Positions 7,856 to 18,565 of a DNA stretch of 64,000 nucleotides are shown here, piece after piece. The position numbers and the translations under genes are program-made. The first letter of the stretch is position 1. Each line of letters opens with the position of its first letter. The stretch lies in NCBI GenBank assembly GCA_016283755.1, contig JAEENO010000041.1, positions 1 to 64,000 on the forward strand, in the 5' to 3' direction. The notes below the pieces were generated by a model that did not search any database, was not told where the DNA came from, and saw only the letters and a list, made by a program, of their open reading frames with translations. The DNA is from Lachnospiraceae bacterium. GTDB taxonomy: Bacteria > Bacillota > Clostridia > Lachnospirales > Lachnospiraceae.

Positions 7856-7874
7856 CACACTATAGTCTTATTCT

Positions 7875-8378
7875 CTATGCCCACGGATCTTGTGATGCAG
7901 GCACTCTTATATCGCTTAAGCACTGGATGTCATTGATAAACCACCGGCCTGTTGAAGGCTTCTTACGAAGCTTTACAGGGCGCGGTGAATCTGCTCCACC
8001 CGATGTAAGATAAAGTGTTGCCCAGTTCTCTTCAGGATATGAATAAGGATTATCACTTACTTCAAGCACATACGGCTTATTCGGTGTATATCCGTTTTCA
8101 GGTGTTGCGCCCTTAAAGAACGAAAGCACCTTATATTCCTTATCCTTCAAGCGATCCTTCATAAACTGCTTAAGAAACTCGTTAACATTTTCAGGTCCGT
8201 TAAGGAATTCAAGCATCTCCCACATAGCGGCTTCATTATCCTTATAATTGGTTAATGCCGCAATGCAAAGTGCTACCGTCTTAAACGGTGTATCAAGACT
8301 TGCCTCAGGGCGAGCTGTAAGCTCTGCCAAAGTCTTAGGAAACTCATTAAAAGTAAATGTCTCTACATTATTAGCCAT
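7875..8378 (-). CDS. hypothetical protein, conserved-looking DUF (possibly DUF6935-like)
   Basis: 167 aa complete ORF with downstream terminator; family recalled, not searched. Confidence 0.7.
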   Translation of the reverse strand: MANNVETFTFNEFPKTLAELTARPEASLDTPFKTVALCIAALTNYKDNEAAMWEMLEFLNGPENVNEFLKQFMKDRLKDKEYKVLSFFKGATPENGYTPNKPYVLEVSDNPYSYPEENWATLYLTSGGADSPRPVKLRKKPSTGRWFINDIQCLSDIRVPASQDPWA

Positions 8379-8400
8379 GTCATAAACCTCCGATTAATAA

Positions 8401-9090
8401 CTAATTCATAAGAAGTGCCTTGGCAACTTCTATATCCTCAGGTGTTGTAACCTTGATATTCTTATAATCACCTTCAATTACCTTAGCTTTTACGCCAAGA
8501 TAATTATATACGAATGTCACATCATCCGTTGCAGGTCCTTTTGTCGCGCTTTTCTCAGCAAGATTATATGCTTCCTTAATAAGCACGGTGTCAAATGCCT
8601 GCGGTGTCTGTGCAATATACAATCTGTCGCGTCTAAGTGATGCACTTACCATTCCGTCTTCCGTTGAATAGATGGTCTCCTTTGCAGGAACCGCAACAAG
8701 AATTGCACGCTCGGTTTTTACAGCATCAATAACCCTGTTGATAAGCGTATCAGTTATAAGCGGTCTTGCGCCGTCATGAATAAGAACATGTCCCGCATCA
8801 AGCGCAAGTAAAAGTCCGTGCTCAACAGACTTCGTTCTTGTAATTCCTCCGGGAGTAACCGCCTTAACCTTGTTAAAGCCGTACTTAACAACTATCTCAC
8901 TTTTAACATAATCAATATCTTCTTCCGGTACAACAAGCACTATATCATCAACTTCGCTTTCTTCAAAAGCTCTGACCGAATAGTACAGAAGCGGCTTATC
9001 GTTAATCTCCATAAACTGCTTCTTCGTATCGGAATTCATTCTCTTGCCCGACCCTGCTGCCACAATTATCGCTGTAACTTTACATGCCAT
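8401..9090 (-). CDS. ispD: 2-C-methyl-D-erythritol 4-phosphate cytidylyltransferase
   Basis: AIIVAAGSGKRMNSDTKKQFMEINDKPLLYYSVRAFE; VLIHDGARPLI. Confidence 0.95.
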   Translation of the reverse strand: MACKVTAIIVAAGSGKRMNSDTKKQFMEINDKPLLYYSVRAFEESEVDDIVLVVPEEDIDYVKSEIVVKYGFNKVKAVTPGGITRTKSVEHGLLLALDAGHVLIHDGARPLITDTLINRVIDAVKTERAILVAVPAKETIYSTEDGMVSASLRRDRLYIAQTPQAFDTVLIKEAYNLAEKSATKGPATDDVTFVYNYLGVKAKVIEGDYKNIKVTTPEDIEVAKALLMN

Positions 9091-9098
9091 ACAATCAC

Positions 9099-10121
9099 CT
9101 ATCTCTCACCAAGTTTAAGATTCGGAACCGCATTTAAAGACCAGTCCGCGAAATTACCTGCCTTATATTCATAATAAGCTGCAGCACCTATCATTGCTGC
9201 ATTATCCGTACACAGAATCGGCGACGGATGATAGAAAGTAAATCTGTTCTCCTCGCAAGCCCTACGGAAAGCTTCACGCAAGGTTCCGTTACTTGCAACA
9301 CCACCTGCGATCGCAAACTTTTTCACGTGCTCTGTCTTTGCAGCTCTCATTCCGTGCTCAACAAGTACGTCGGATACTGCCTGCTGGAAAGATGCCGCAA
9401 TATCAGCTTCACTATATTCTTCATCCTTCATCTTGCAGCCGTTGATATAATTAAGTACAGCAGACTTAAGTCCGCTGAACGAGAAATCATAAGGTCCGTC
9501 GGCAACAACCGCACGTGGGAATTTAATCGCTGTAGGATCTCCCTCATGGGCTTTTTTCTCAATCTTCGGGCCACCCGGGTATCCTAAGCCAATCGCACGG
9601 GCAACCTTATCAAAAGCTTCTCCCGCCGCATCATCTCTTGTCTTACCTAATATCTCATACTTGCCGTAATCCGCAACATTTACAAGATGTGTATGTCCGC
9701 CCGATATTACAAGACACATGAAAGGCGGTTCTAATTCCTTATTCTCTATGTAATTGGCGCTTATATGCCCTTCAATATGATGTACAGCAATTAACGGCTT
9801 CTTAGCGGCATATGCAATCGCCTTGGCTGCGGATACGCCTACAAGAAGCGCACCTACAAGTCCCGGGCCATAAGTTACGGCAATAGCATCCATATCGGAA
9901 AGCGCCATTCCCGCCTTATCAAGTGCTTCATCGATTACCTGATTAATGCGCTCTATATGCTTTCTTGATGCAATCTCCGGAACAACTCCGCCGTATAATG
10001 TATGCAAATCTATCTGCGATGAAATGACATTGCTTAATACCTCGCGACCGTTCTTTACGACTGCCGCGGCAGTCTCGTCGCACGAGGATTCTATCGCAAG
10101 AATAACTACATCTTTATCCAT
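9099..10121 (-). CDS. tsaD: tRNA N6-adenosine threonylcarbamoyltransferase TsaD
   Basis: [46 protein letters not shown] motifs. Confidence 0.97.
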   Translation of the reverse strand: MDKDVVILAIESSCDETAAAVVKNGREVLSNVISSQIDLHTLYGGVVPEIASRKHIERINQVIDEALDKAGMALSDMDAIAVTYGPGLVGALLVGVSAAKAIAYAAKKPLIAVHHIEGHISANYIENKELEPPFMCLVISGGHTHLVNVADYGKYEILGKTRDDAAGEAFDKVARAIGLGYPGGPKIEKKAHEGDPTAIKFPRAVVADGPYDFSFSGLKSAVLNYINGCKMKDEEYSEADIAASFQQAVSDVLVEHGMRAAKTEHVKKFAIAGGVASNGTLREAFRRACEENRFTFYHPSPILCTDNAAMIGAAAYYEYKAGNFADWSLNAVPNLKLGER

Positions 10122-10123
10122 TA

Positions 10124-10711
10124 CTAATCTTCCTTCTTATTCTCGGTTACATAGAATACCAAAATCTTCCAGTTATCGCTCTCATCTTTGCGAAGAACAT
10201 ACTGCTGCATCGTAGGTGTCGCGCCATTCTTATCGCGAAGAAGATAGGAGCATGTTACAAAAGCGCAATATCCCTTGTCATCGACATCCTTATATGTAAC
10301 CTCATCACTGCTGCAAAGCGCCGCGGATACAAGCACGCGCTCTGCATTTCTATAATTTCTAACATCAGCTCTTACGCTCTCATAGTACTGCATGGAAGGA
10401 TTATTATCCTGCAATTCCTTATCGAGAAGCTTAAACTGCTGATCCGCAAGTCTCTTAATCTGGTCATCCGACGGATCCTCATTATAAAGGCATGTAAGAA
10501 TCTCATTAAAGTACTTAACAACCTCGCGCGGAGTCTTCGGATAATCATAATCAAGGTCGCGGTCAAGGCACTTTTCTATGGCGGTTCTCTTATCATCCTG
10601 ATTCTGCGCGCCGTTGCCGCCTCTATGTGTAAGATAATAGTAATATCCAAGGATAAGTCCCGCACAAATAATCGTAACTATTGCAATCTTAACTATTTTC
10701 TTAACGTTCAT
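10124..10711 (-). CDS. hypothetical membrane-anchored protein
   Basis: N-terminal TM segment ([22 protein letters not shown]); ORF track start 10735, internal MNVKK start preferred. Confidence 0.7.
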   Translation of the reverse strand: MNVKKIVKIAIVTIICAGLILGYYYYLTHRGGNGAQNQDDKRTAIEKCLDRDLDYDYPKTPREVVKYFNEILTCLYNEDPSDDQIKRLADQQFKLLDKELQDNNPSMQYYESVRADVRNYRNAERVLVSAALCSSDEVTYKDVDDKGYCAFVTCSYLLRDKNGATPTMQQYVLRKDESDNWKILVFYVTENKKED

Positions 10712-10721
10712 AATGCTCCTC

Positions 10722-11633
10722 CTACTCCTCTTCAAAGTTAATCGTCACGCTCTCGCCGTCACGCGATAATACTGTATTTTCAAATATCTTTCGAACCTTA
10801 GGCATATAATCCTCAGCACGTACAAGAGAAGGACTGTAATGTGTAAGCCACAGTTCCTTAACATGAGCATCCGCGGCAATCTTCGCTGCTTCGTAGAATG
10901 TCATATGCTTATAGCTTTCCGCCTTGGCCTGCATCTCAGGGTCGCAGTACATACCTTCAAGTATCGCAAGATCGGAGCCTTCCGTCATCTTGGTTATAAG
11001 TTTCGTGGGTCTTGAATCGGTACAGTATGTAACCTTAATTCCCTTTCTCGCATTACCGAGAACCATATCAGGTGTAAAAGTTTTGCCTTCTACTGTAACG
11101 CTTTCACCCTTCTGCAATACCTTCCAGCATTGAAGCGGTATATTAAGTTCACGCGCTTTTTCGGGATTAAACTTACCCGCCCTGTCGATTTGAATCGAAT
11201 AACCGTAGCAATCGGTTCTGTGCACACACTTAAATGCGTTAATCCTTAATCCGCAAAGTTCAAGCTCTTCCGTATCGCATACAAGCTCGATATATTTAAT
11301 CTCAAACGGTAATTCCGGAGCGATAATCCTTAACGATTCAACCACTTCGCGTAAGCGTTTCGGTCCCACCATCGTAAGCTCTTCCGTTCTTCCGGCATTA
11401 CCCATGGTAAGTAATAGTCCCGGCAACCCGCTTATATGGTCCGCATGGAAATGCGTAAATAAGATAACGTCAATAGGCTTCGGCGATATGCTCTGCTTTT
11501 TTAAAGCCACCTGGGTGCCTTCTCCGCAATCAATAAGAATCTGACTTCCGTTATATCTTAAAATACACGAAGTAAGTTTTCTGTTCGGAAGCGGCATCAT
11601 TCCCGCAGTTCCAAGTAAACAAACATCTAACAT
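10722..11633 (-). CDS. rnz: ribonuclease Z
   Basis: FTHFHADHISGLPGLLLTMG metallo-beta-lactamase motif; HRTDCYGY; LTHYSPSL. Confidence 0.95.
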   Translation of the reverse strand: MLDVCLLGTAGMMPLPNRKLTSCILRYNGSQILIDCGEGTQVALKKQSISPKPIDVILFTHFHADHISGLPGLLLTMGNAGRTEELTMVGPKRLREVVESLRIIAPELPFEIKYIELVCDTEELELCGLRINAFKCVHRTDCYGYSIQIDRAGKFNPEKARELNIPLQCWKVLQKGESVTVEGKTFTPDMVLGNARKGIKVTYCTDSRPTKLITKMTEGSDLAILEGMYCDPEMQAKAESYKHMTFYEAAKIAADAHVKELWLTHYSPSLVRAEDYMPKVRKIFENTVLSRDGESVTINFEEE

Positions 11634-11643
11634 TTATATCCTC

Positions 11644-12078
11644 TCAATTTAAATATCTTTCCATTATAATCGCGCTTTCACGAGGTTTCTCATAAAAATC
11701 GCGCCTAAGTCCCAGTTTTTTAAACCCGAGCTCTTCGTAAAGATGAATCGCGGGATCATTTGATTCTCTAACCTCAAGCAGTATTCTGTTAATCCCATTC
11801 TTAGCAGCTTTGGATAAAAGCGCATTAACCATATCGCGTCCTATGCCGCGATTTCTCATGTCGGGGTCTACAGCTACATTCGTAATCTCCGCTTCATCCA
11901 ATACTCCGTAATATCCGCAGTAACCGTATATTTCATCATTCTTCTCATAAACTATGAATTTATTACCGGGCATCTCAAGAGCTGCCTTAAATCCCTCTTT
12001 ACTCCAAGGCATTGAAAAACACGCATCTTCAATTACACTGACCCTGTCAAGGTCTTCTATACTCATATCACGAATCAT
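11644..12078 (-). CDS. rimI: ribosomal protein S18-alanine N-acetyltransferase
   Basis: GNAT: FSMPWSKEGFKAAL..NVAVDPDMRNRGIGRDMVNALL..LEVRESNDPAIHLYEELGF; between tsaB and rnz. Confidence 0.93.
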   Translation of the reverse strand: MIRDMSIEDLDRVSVIEDACFSMPWSKEGFKAALEMPGNKFIVYEKNDEIYGYCGYYGVLDEAEITNVAVDPDMRNRGIGRDMVNALLSKAAKNGINRILLEVRESNDPAIHLYEELGFKKLGLRRDFYEKPRESAIIMERYLN

Positions 12079-12092
12079 CTTAATTCCGTCCG

Positions 12093-12800
12093 TTATAAGT
12101 TCTTTTCTTTCTCCATTCGCTCGCGTTCTGCCTGTGAAAGTCTTAAATATTCAGGTCTCATCATATCGGCACCAACTACCTTACCTTCTTTAACCATCTT
12201 AGCTGCAAGGACACATACGGATGCAGCGCTCTGATATGCAAGATTTGCGGGTGCATAGTGGCAGGGAACTTTTATACTATCATTAATGATATCCTTATAT
12301 ACAGGCACACCGTCACCGAGGAAAGTCACTTCCTTACCGAAGCCGTTTATCTTATCAATAATCTCGGTAATTGCAACCGCATCCGTATTGAATAAAGTCT
12401 TTAACTCTCCGTCTTCATATTCGAAGATTCCGGTATATACCTGGTCACGCTTTGCATCCATAATAGGGCAGATTACACCGCATGTGTTATATAGATTATA
12501 TGCAAGCGCTTCTACCGTCGGAACGGATACAAGCTCTTTACCCGTTGCAAGGCCTAAACCTTTAGCTGTTGCCGCACCTATTCTTAAGCCCGTAAAAGAA
12601 CCCGGACCTTCGGATACGGCTATATAATCCATTTCATTTACATCAATGTTAACTCGCTCCAAAACTTCTGCTATCATCGGAAGAAGTGTCTCAGAATGAG
12701 TCTTCTTAAAATTCGTTGTATACTCGGCGATTATCATATCATCCTGCCATACAGCAATCGATGCTGTAAGTCCCGAGCTTTCTATTCCAAGTATCTTCAA
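12093..12800 (-). CDS. tsaB: tRNA threonylcarbamoyladenosine biosynthesis protein TsaB
   Basis: MKILGIESSGLTASIAVW; EGPGSFTGLRIGAATAKGL. Confidence 0.95.
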   Translation of the reverse strand: MKILGIESSGLTASIAVWQDDMIIAEYTTNFKKTHSETLLPMIAEVLERVNIDVNEMDYIAVSEGPGSFTGLRIGAATAKGLGLATGKELVSVPTVEALAYNLYNTCGVICPIMDAKRDQVYTGIFEYEDGELKTLFNTDAVAITEIIDKINGFGKEVTFLGDGVPVYKDIINDSIKVPCHYAPANLAYQSAASVCVLAAKMVKEGKVVGADMMRPEYLRLSQAERERMEKEKNL

Positions 12801-13253
12801 TTATTTAACCTCCGTAACGGTAATCTTACGATAATCAAAGCCCTTATTTAAGTCCTTTTCGATAAGAATTTCCGTGTGAGCTTTTGGAATAATATCCTCT
12901 ATAAGATTCGCCCATTCTATAAGCGATACACCGTCACCGTATACATATTCGTCAAAACCGATCTCATCCATCTCTTCGACATCGCCAATTCTGTAGACAT
13001 CGAAGTGATATAGCGGCAATCTTCCCTCGTCATACACCTGAATTATGGTAAATGTAGGAGAGTTAATCGGTTCTTCGATCTTAAGTCCCGCACCGAAACC
13101 CTTGGTAAATACGGTTTTGCCGACACCTAAATCTCCTATAAGAGTATAAACTTCGCCGGGTTCGGCTTTACTCCCGATATCTTTACCGATATTAAATGTT
13201 TCTTCCTCAGAATATGTCTCAAAAACCATATTTCTTAGGTCCCTTCTCATCAA
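12801..13253 (-). CDS. tsaE: tRNA threonylcarbamoyladenosine biosynthesis ATPase TsaE
   Basis: LIGDLGVGKTVFTKGFGAGL; SPTFTIIQVYDEGRLPLYHFDVYRI. Confidence 0.95.
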   Translation of the reverse strand: MMRRDLRNMVFETYSEEETFNIGKDIGSKAEPGEVYTLIGDLGVGKTVFTKGFGAGLKIEEPINSPTFTIIQVYDEGRLPLYHFDVYRIGDVEEMDEIGFDEYVYGDGVSLIEWANLIEDIIPKAHTEILIEKDLNKGFDYRKITVTEVK

Positions 13254-13743
13254 AATAACTCTTTAAGGCTGCTGCCCTCTCACCAAGCTGGTCCTTAGGA
13301 AAAATAGTTGCGGCTCTCGGTGTTGTATACATATAAAATGCAGACTTTGTCTCTTTTACTTTAAGTATCTCGGCAAAATTAAGATGTGTCGCGGTATTGC
13401 CCACTTCCTCGTCGCCCTCTAAGTGCTCCTTAAAGTCAACATCTATTCCGTCCTCATTTACCTTATAGCTCATTGTACGGGCAAGTGGCATATGCGGCTT
13501 AGTCTGCATCTTCGATACAAGGTAGAGATTAACAGGTGTATAAAAGATAAGAAGAATTGCCGCAGTTATATAGAGTAACGTCGTCGGCACTTCCGTTGTC
13601 CTCGCACCGTATATCGCGAGTCCAAATACTATGATTCCGAGAAGTGTAAATACATAAGTCTGGAATCTATGGTAATTATGATAGAGGTTGAATCTGTACA
13701 AATCTTTTCTTGTAAGTGTTATATCAAATGAAAGTTCGCTCAT
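13219..13743 (-). CDS. hypothetical membrane protein (YcxB-like C-terminal domain)
   Basis: 174 aa, two TM segments; FYMYTTPRAATIFPKDQL pattern. Confidence 0.7.
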   Translation of the reverse strand: MSELSFDITLTRKDLYRFNLYHNYHRFQTYVFTLLGIIVFGLAIYGARTTEVPTTLLYITAAILLIFYTPVNLYLVSKMQTKPHMPLARTMSYKVNEDGIDVDFKEHLEGDEEVGNTATHLNFAEILKVKETKSAFYMYTTPRAATIFPKDQLGERAAALKSYFDEKGPKKYGF

Positions 13744-13744
13744 C

Positions 13745-15889
13745 TTATATTCCTTTCATCGTAAGCTGGATTCTCTTCTTCTTAACATCGACGCTTAATA
13801 CCTTAACGTCGACTACATCGCCTACAGATACCGCATCAAGCGGATGCTTAATATAGCGCTCCGACATCTCGGATACATGTACAAGTCCGTCCTGGTGCAC
13901 TCCTATGTCGACAAAAGCGCCGAAATCTATAACATTTCTGACCGTTCCCTTAAGTACCATTCCCGGGGTAAGATCTGTTAATTCCATTACATCTGTTCTA
14001 AGAATCGGCTTCGGCATATCAAGTCTTGGGTCTCGCGCAGGCTTATCAAGTTCTTTTACAATATCGCGAAGTGAATACTCGCCGATATTAAGTTCTTCAG
14101 ATAATGCCTTATAATCCTTAATCTTGCTTGTTGCTTCATGCGCCTTAGCACTTCCAAGTTCATTTAATCCGACTCCGAGCTTTTCAAGCAGTGCTTTTGC
14201 GATGTCGTAAGACTCAGGATGAACAGAAGTTGCGTCCAAAGGATTGGCTCCTCCCATAATTCTCATAAATCCCGCACTTTGCTCAAAAGCCTTCGGTCCC
14301 AACTTCGGAACCTTTTTTAGATCGCTTCTCTTGGTAAACTTACCGTTCTCTTCTCTATAGGTTACAATATTCTTGGCGATAGGCTTTGAGATACCGGATA
14401 TATACGAAAGAAGTGAAGCTGATGCGGTATTAAGATCTACTCCGACCTTATTTACGCAATCTTCTACAACGCCTGACAAGGCTTCGGTTAATTTCTTCTG
14501 ATCCATGTCATGCTGATACTGACCGACTCCTATTGCCTTTGGCTCAATTTTTACAAGTTCTGCCAGAGGATCCTGCAATCTTCTTGCAATAGATGCGGCA
14601 CTTCTCTGTCCCACATCGAAGTTCGGGAACTCTTCCGTTGCAAGCTTACTTGCGGAATATACGGAAGCTCCCGCTTCATTAACGATTACGTATGATACAG
14701 GTTCCGAAATCTCATGTAAAAGCTCTGCAATTACCTTCTCCGATTCACGGGACGCAGTTCCGTTACCAACGGATATAAGGGTAATGCCGTACTTCTTGAT
14801 TAGCGCTTTTAATACCTTCTTGGATTCTTCGATTTTCTTCTGAGGTTCTGTCGGGAAGATAACGGTAGTATCAAGTACTTTACCGGTCTCATCAACTACC
14901 GCAAGCTTGCAGCCCGTTCTGAATGCCGGGTCCCAACCAAGTGTTACTTTACCCTGAATAGGCGGCTGCATAAGAAGCTGGGCTAAGTTCTTACCAAACA
15001 CCTTAATTGCCCCGTCTTCCGCATTCTCGGTAAGCATATTTCTTACTTCGCGCTCGATTGACGGCGCTATTAATCTATCATAACTGTCTTCTATGGCTTC
15101 TGCCAGTACTGCTGCCGTCTCGGCTTTCTCGTTAACTATAATCTGCTTCTTAAGGTAATCCGTAAGTCTCTCTTCCTCTACAAGTATTGATACCTTAAGT
15201 ATTTTCTCCGATTCACCGCGGTTTAAAGCCAAGACTCTGTGTCCTGCAATCTTCTTAACCGCTTCGGAGAAATCATAATACATGTCATATACGGTTGATT
15301 CCGCATCATCCTTAGCCTTAGACGTAATCATTCCATGCTCTACGGTATATTCTCTTATATATTTTCTGTAATCGGCATTTTCCGAAATTGACTCAGCGAT
15401 TATATCCTTGGCTCCGCTAATTGCATCTTCTGCAGACATAACTTCCTTGGATTCGTCTATGTACTTTGCAGCTTCAGTATCAAGCGGTGTGTTAAGACGC
15501 TGCAAAAGTATAATATTGGCAAGAGGCTCCAATCCCTTCTCTTTCGCGATTGTAGCTCTTGTTCTTCTCTTCGGTCTATAAGGAAGATAGAGGTCATCGA
15601 CTGCAACCATCGTTGTTGCGGCGACAATGGCCGCGCGTAACTCATCCGTTAACTTTCCCTGCTCTTCGATACTATTAAGTACCTGCTCCTTCTTTTCTTC
15701 AAGATTTCTAAGATACAATAATCTCTCATGAAGATTACGAAGTACTTCATCGTTAAGAGCTCCCGTAACTTCTTTTCTGTATCTTGCAATAAAAGGAATG
15801 GTATTTCCTTCGTCTATAAGCTTAACCGTTGCTTCAACCTGTGCCGGACGAATCTTCAATTCCTCTGCAATCGCTTTAATAATGTCCAT
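13745..15889 (-). CDS. tex: Tex family RNA-binding transcriptional accessory protein
   Basis: NTIPFIARYRKEVTGAL; LGWDPAFRTGCKLAVVDETGK; C-terminal S1 domain. Confidence 0.97.
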   Translation of the reverse strand: MDIIKAIAEELKIRPAQVEATVKLIDEGNTIPFIARYRKEVTGALNDEVLRNLHERLLYLRNLEEKKEQVLNSIEEQGKLTDELRAAIVAATTMVAVDDLYLPYRPKRRTRATIAKEKGLEPLANIILLQRLNTPLDTEAAKYIDESKEVMSAEDAISGAKDIIAESISENADYRKYIREYTVEHGMITSKAKDDAESTVYDMYYDFSEAVKKIAGHRVLALNRGESEKILKVSILVEEERLTDYLKKQIIVNEKAETAAVLAEAIEDSYDRLIAPSIEREVRNMLTENAEDGAIKVFGKNLAQLLMQPPIQGKVTLGWDPAFRTGCKLAVVDETGKVLDTTVIFPTEPQKKIEESKKVLKALIKKYGITLISVGNGTASRESEKVIAELLHEISEPVSYVIVNEAGASVYSASKLATEEFPNFDVGQRSAASIARRLQDPLAELVKIEPKAIGVGQYQHDMDQKKLTEALSGVVEDCVNKVGVDLNTASASLLSYISGISKPIAKNIVTYREENGKFTKRSDLKKVPKLGPKAFEQSAGFMRIMGGANPLDATSVHPESYDIAKALLEKLGVGLNELGSAKAHEATSKIKDYKALSEELNIGEYSLRDIVKELDKPARDPRLDMPKPILRTDVMELTDLTPGMVLKGTVRNVIDFGAFVDIGVHQDGLVHVSEMSERYIKHPLDAVSVGDVVDVKVLSVDVKKKRIQLTMKGI

Positions 15890-16074
15890 TCTATAATCCT
15901 TTTCTTTTTAAGTATCTTATATTAAGATTCATATTTATTCTATTTTATTATATGATATTACGCGCTTTTTCACAAGGAAAGAGTTACAGTGAATGTAAAT
16001 TGTAATTTTGGTTTAAGTCTGATACAATATCCTTTAGTGAGTTCACTTTAAAATTCTATCTTCGGAGGTAGTAT

Positions 16075-16440
16075 ATGGACTATCAAAATATCCCGATAAA
16101 AAGGCAGCCGATTGAGCCAAGTAAAAGTCCTCTTTCGGATATAGCTTTTGTAATCGCAATCATCGGTCTTTTCTGTTCGCCGGTTCCGTTCTTCGGACTT
16201 TTCGGTCCGGCACTTGCTATAATTCTTGCCAATATAGGCAGAGGATACAAGAATGAATTTACCGGCAAAGGAAAAACCGCATTTATAATTGGTATAATCG
16301 GACTTGTAATTTCAATCGCACTGTTAGTCGGAGAGATTTATCTCTACTTCTCAACGGTTCTTCCAACAGTCAATAACGATATTGAGGCACTTATTCAGCA
16401 GTACCTTAATCAGATTATTGATGAATCGATGATATATTAG
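16075..16440 (+). CDS. small membrane protein (DUF4190-like)
   Basis: 121 aa with two TM segments, GGAGG RBS upstream. Confidence 0.65.
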   Translation: MDYQNIPIKRQPIEPSKSPLSDIAFVIAIIGLFCSPVPFFGLFGPALAIILANIGRGYKNEFTGKGKTAFIIGIIGLVISIALLVGEIYLYFSTVLPTVNNDIEALIQQYLNQIIDESMIY

Positions 16441-16451
16441 GAGGTGCCGTC

Positions 16452-17294
16452 ATGAAGAGAAAATGCTCAGAATTAAAGCGCTTAAGCCGCGCATCAATCC
16501 TCGGACAACTTCCGCTTATTATCTGCTCATACGTAATAGTAAGTGCGATTATTTCGATAGCAGAGAATATATTTACGTCGCCAATCTCAAATATGTATGA
16601 AAAGGCCATCCTTGAAGGATTCCCATACTCAATGCCTAACTTTACCGATTGGCCGATCATCTGCTACGCAGGACTTGCAGCAATGTTTATCGTAATGCTT
16701 GTATCATCCATCTTTACCGCAGGAATTATAAGAATCAATCTTGATGCGGCAAGAGGCAATCAGGTTAAGATTGGAAGTGTCTTTTCACAGTTTAAGTCAA
16801 GACCGGACCGCTTCATCATACTTACATTGATTTTACTTTTATGCACATGTCTGCCGTATGCTCCTTCGATTGTGCTTTTAATAATATGCAGCCTTATGGA
16901 ATTTGAAGGTTCTACGCTTACTGTACTTACATTAACATCAATGGCATTGCTTGTAATCGGAATGATTATTTCGATATATCTTTCGATCAAGTTTAAGCTT
17001 GCAATGTATATACTCGTGGATACAACAAGCCTATCGCCTTTCCTTGCCTTAAAGGACAGCTACCGCTTTATGAGCGGCAACGTATTCAGATATATCTATA
17101 TCATATTAAGCTTCATACCGATGGCACTTCTCGTGCTCTTTACATTCGGACTCGGAAGCTTATGGGTACAGCCTTATATCGATTGCACTTTGGCTAATCT
17201 CTATCTCGACATTTCGGGAGAGCTTAACAGAAAAGAAGAAGAAGCGAAACGACTTGAAGAAGAGATGGGACCTGCATTTGATACATACGTATAA
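16452..17294 (+). CDS. DUF975-like integral membrane protein
   Basis: 280 aa multi-TM; ALKDSYRFMSGNVFRYIYIILSFIPMALLVLFTFGLGSLWVQPY. Confidence 0.75.
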   Translation: MKRKCSELKRLSRASILGQLPLIICSYVIVSAIISIAENIFTSPISNMYEKAILEGFPYSMPNFTDWPIICYAGLAAMFIVMLVSSIFTAGIIRINLDAARGNQVKIGSVFSQFKSRPDRFIILTLILLLCTCLPYAPSIVLLIICSLMEFEGSTLTVLTLTSMALLVIGMIISIYLSIKFKLAMYILVDTTSLSPFLALKDSYRFMSGNVFRYIYIILSFIPMALLVLFTFGLGSLWVQPYIDCTLANLYLDISGELNRKEEEAKRLEEEMGPAFDTYV

Positions 17295-17304
17295 TCAAAT
17301 AATT

Positions 17305-17333
17305 AAAAGCCGCTTATTATAAGCGGCTTTTTT
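17305..17333. terminator. bidirectional intrinsic terminator
   Basis: AAAAGCCGCTTATTATAAGCGGCTTTTTT between convergent genes. Confidence 0.85.
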
Positions 17334-17360
17334 ATTATCATATTATAAAAGTTCTTCGCA

Positions 17361-18560
17361 CTAGATAAGCGCTGCGTGAATTGCACGAACTGCTTTTTCC
17401 ATATCAATCTCATCAATAAGAACCGTAATTCTTATCTCGCTTGTATATGTCATCTTGATACCGATATTGGCATTGTATAATGCTTCGAACATCTTAACTG
17501 CAACACCCGGATTGCTCTGAATTCCCGCACCTACTATAGATACCTTGGCAACGTGATCATCGCAAGTAACCTCACTTGCCTTGATTCTCTCTATATTCTC
17601 ATTAAGAAGCGCCAATGCTCTCGGAGCGCAATCCTTTGATACAAGAATTGATATATCTATCTTACCGTTATCGGACATATTATGTAATATTGCATCAACG
17701 GCAATACTGTTCGATGAGAGAAGGTCGAATACTCTGTATTCGGAACCTATTACATCAGGAACGCCCTTAATAACAAGGCATACACTATTCTTATCGGCTG
17801 CTACACCGCTTGCAAGCATACTTTCCACTTTAACTACCTCCTTAACATATGTGCCTTCAGTTTCAGACTTACTGTCACGAACAACAAGCGTCACTCCGTA
17901 CTTCTTTGCAAGTTCGACCGACCTGTTATGAAGTACCTGTGCGCCTATTGAAGCAAGTTCAAGCATCTCATCATATGTTATCTCCTGTAACTTACGCGCA
18001 TCAGGAACAATTCTCGGGTCTGCGGTATATACGCCGTCTACGTCCGTATATATCTCGCAGGTATCGGCGTGCATGGCTGCTGCCACAGCTACCGCCGTTG
18101 TATCGGAACCTCCTCTGCCTATAGTCGTTACATCACCGTACTTATCAAGTCCCTGGAAACCGGTTATACATACAACGCGTCTTGCCTCAAGCTCATGCTC
18201 GATTCGCTCCGTCTCAATCTTATGCAGTCTTGCAGTTAAGTGAGATGCCGTAGATACCATCGGGACCTGAAAGGCATTTAAAGAAACCGCCGGTACATTA
18301 AGCGCATCAAGTGCCATGCACATAAGTGCAACGGAAGTCTGCTCGCCTGTCGCAAGAAGTGCGTCCATCTCACGAGGCGGCGGAGTCATATTAAGTTCGT
18401 GTGCAAGGCTTAAAAGCTCATCTGTTGTCTGATCCATAGCAGATAATACCACTATGACATCGTTACCTAGCCTATAATCCTTTTCTATTCTTTTGGCGAC
18501 ATTCTTAATCTTCTCGGGATTACCCACAGAAGTGCCACCGAATTTTTTCACTATAAGCAT
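17361..18560 (-). CDS. aspartate kinase
   Basis: VKKFGGTSVGNPEKIKNVAKRI; GRGGSDTTAVAVAAAM; C-terminal ACT domains. Confidence 0.95.
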   Translation of the reverse strand: MLIVKKFGGTSVGNPEKIKNVAKRIEKDYRLGNDVIVVLSAMDQTTDELLSLAHELNMTPPPREMDALLATGEQTSVALMCMALDALNVPAVSLNAFQVPMVSTASHLTARLHKIETERIEHELEARRVVCITGFQGLDKYGDVTTIGRGGSDTTAVAVAAAMHADTCEIYTDVDGVYTADPRIVPDARKLQEITYDEMLELASIGAQVLHNRSVELAKKYGVTLVVRDSKSETEGTYVKEVVKVESMLASGVAADKNSVCLVIKGVPDVIGSEYRVFDLLSSNSIAVDAILHNMSDNGKIDISILVSKDCAPRALALLNENIERIKASEVTCDDHVAKVSIVGAGIQSNPGVAVKMFEALYNANIGIKMTYTSEIRITVLIDEIDMEKAVRAIHAALI

Positions 18561-18565
18561 TGAAG

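Noticed and set aside
7643-7858. 71-aa - strand ORF
   Set aside because: Low-complexity hydrophobic/aromatic translation of AT-rich palindromic intergenic DNA; no RBS seen; its start lies in the terminator of the neighbouring gene.
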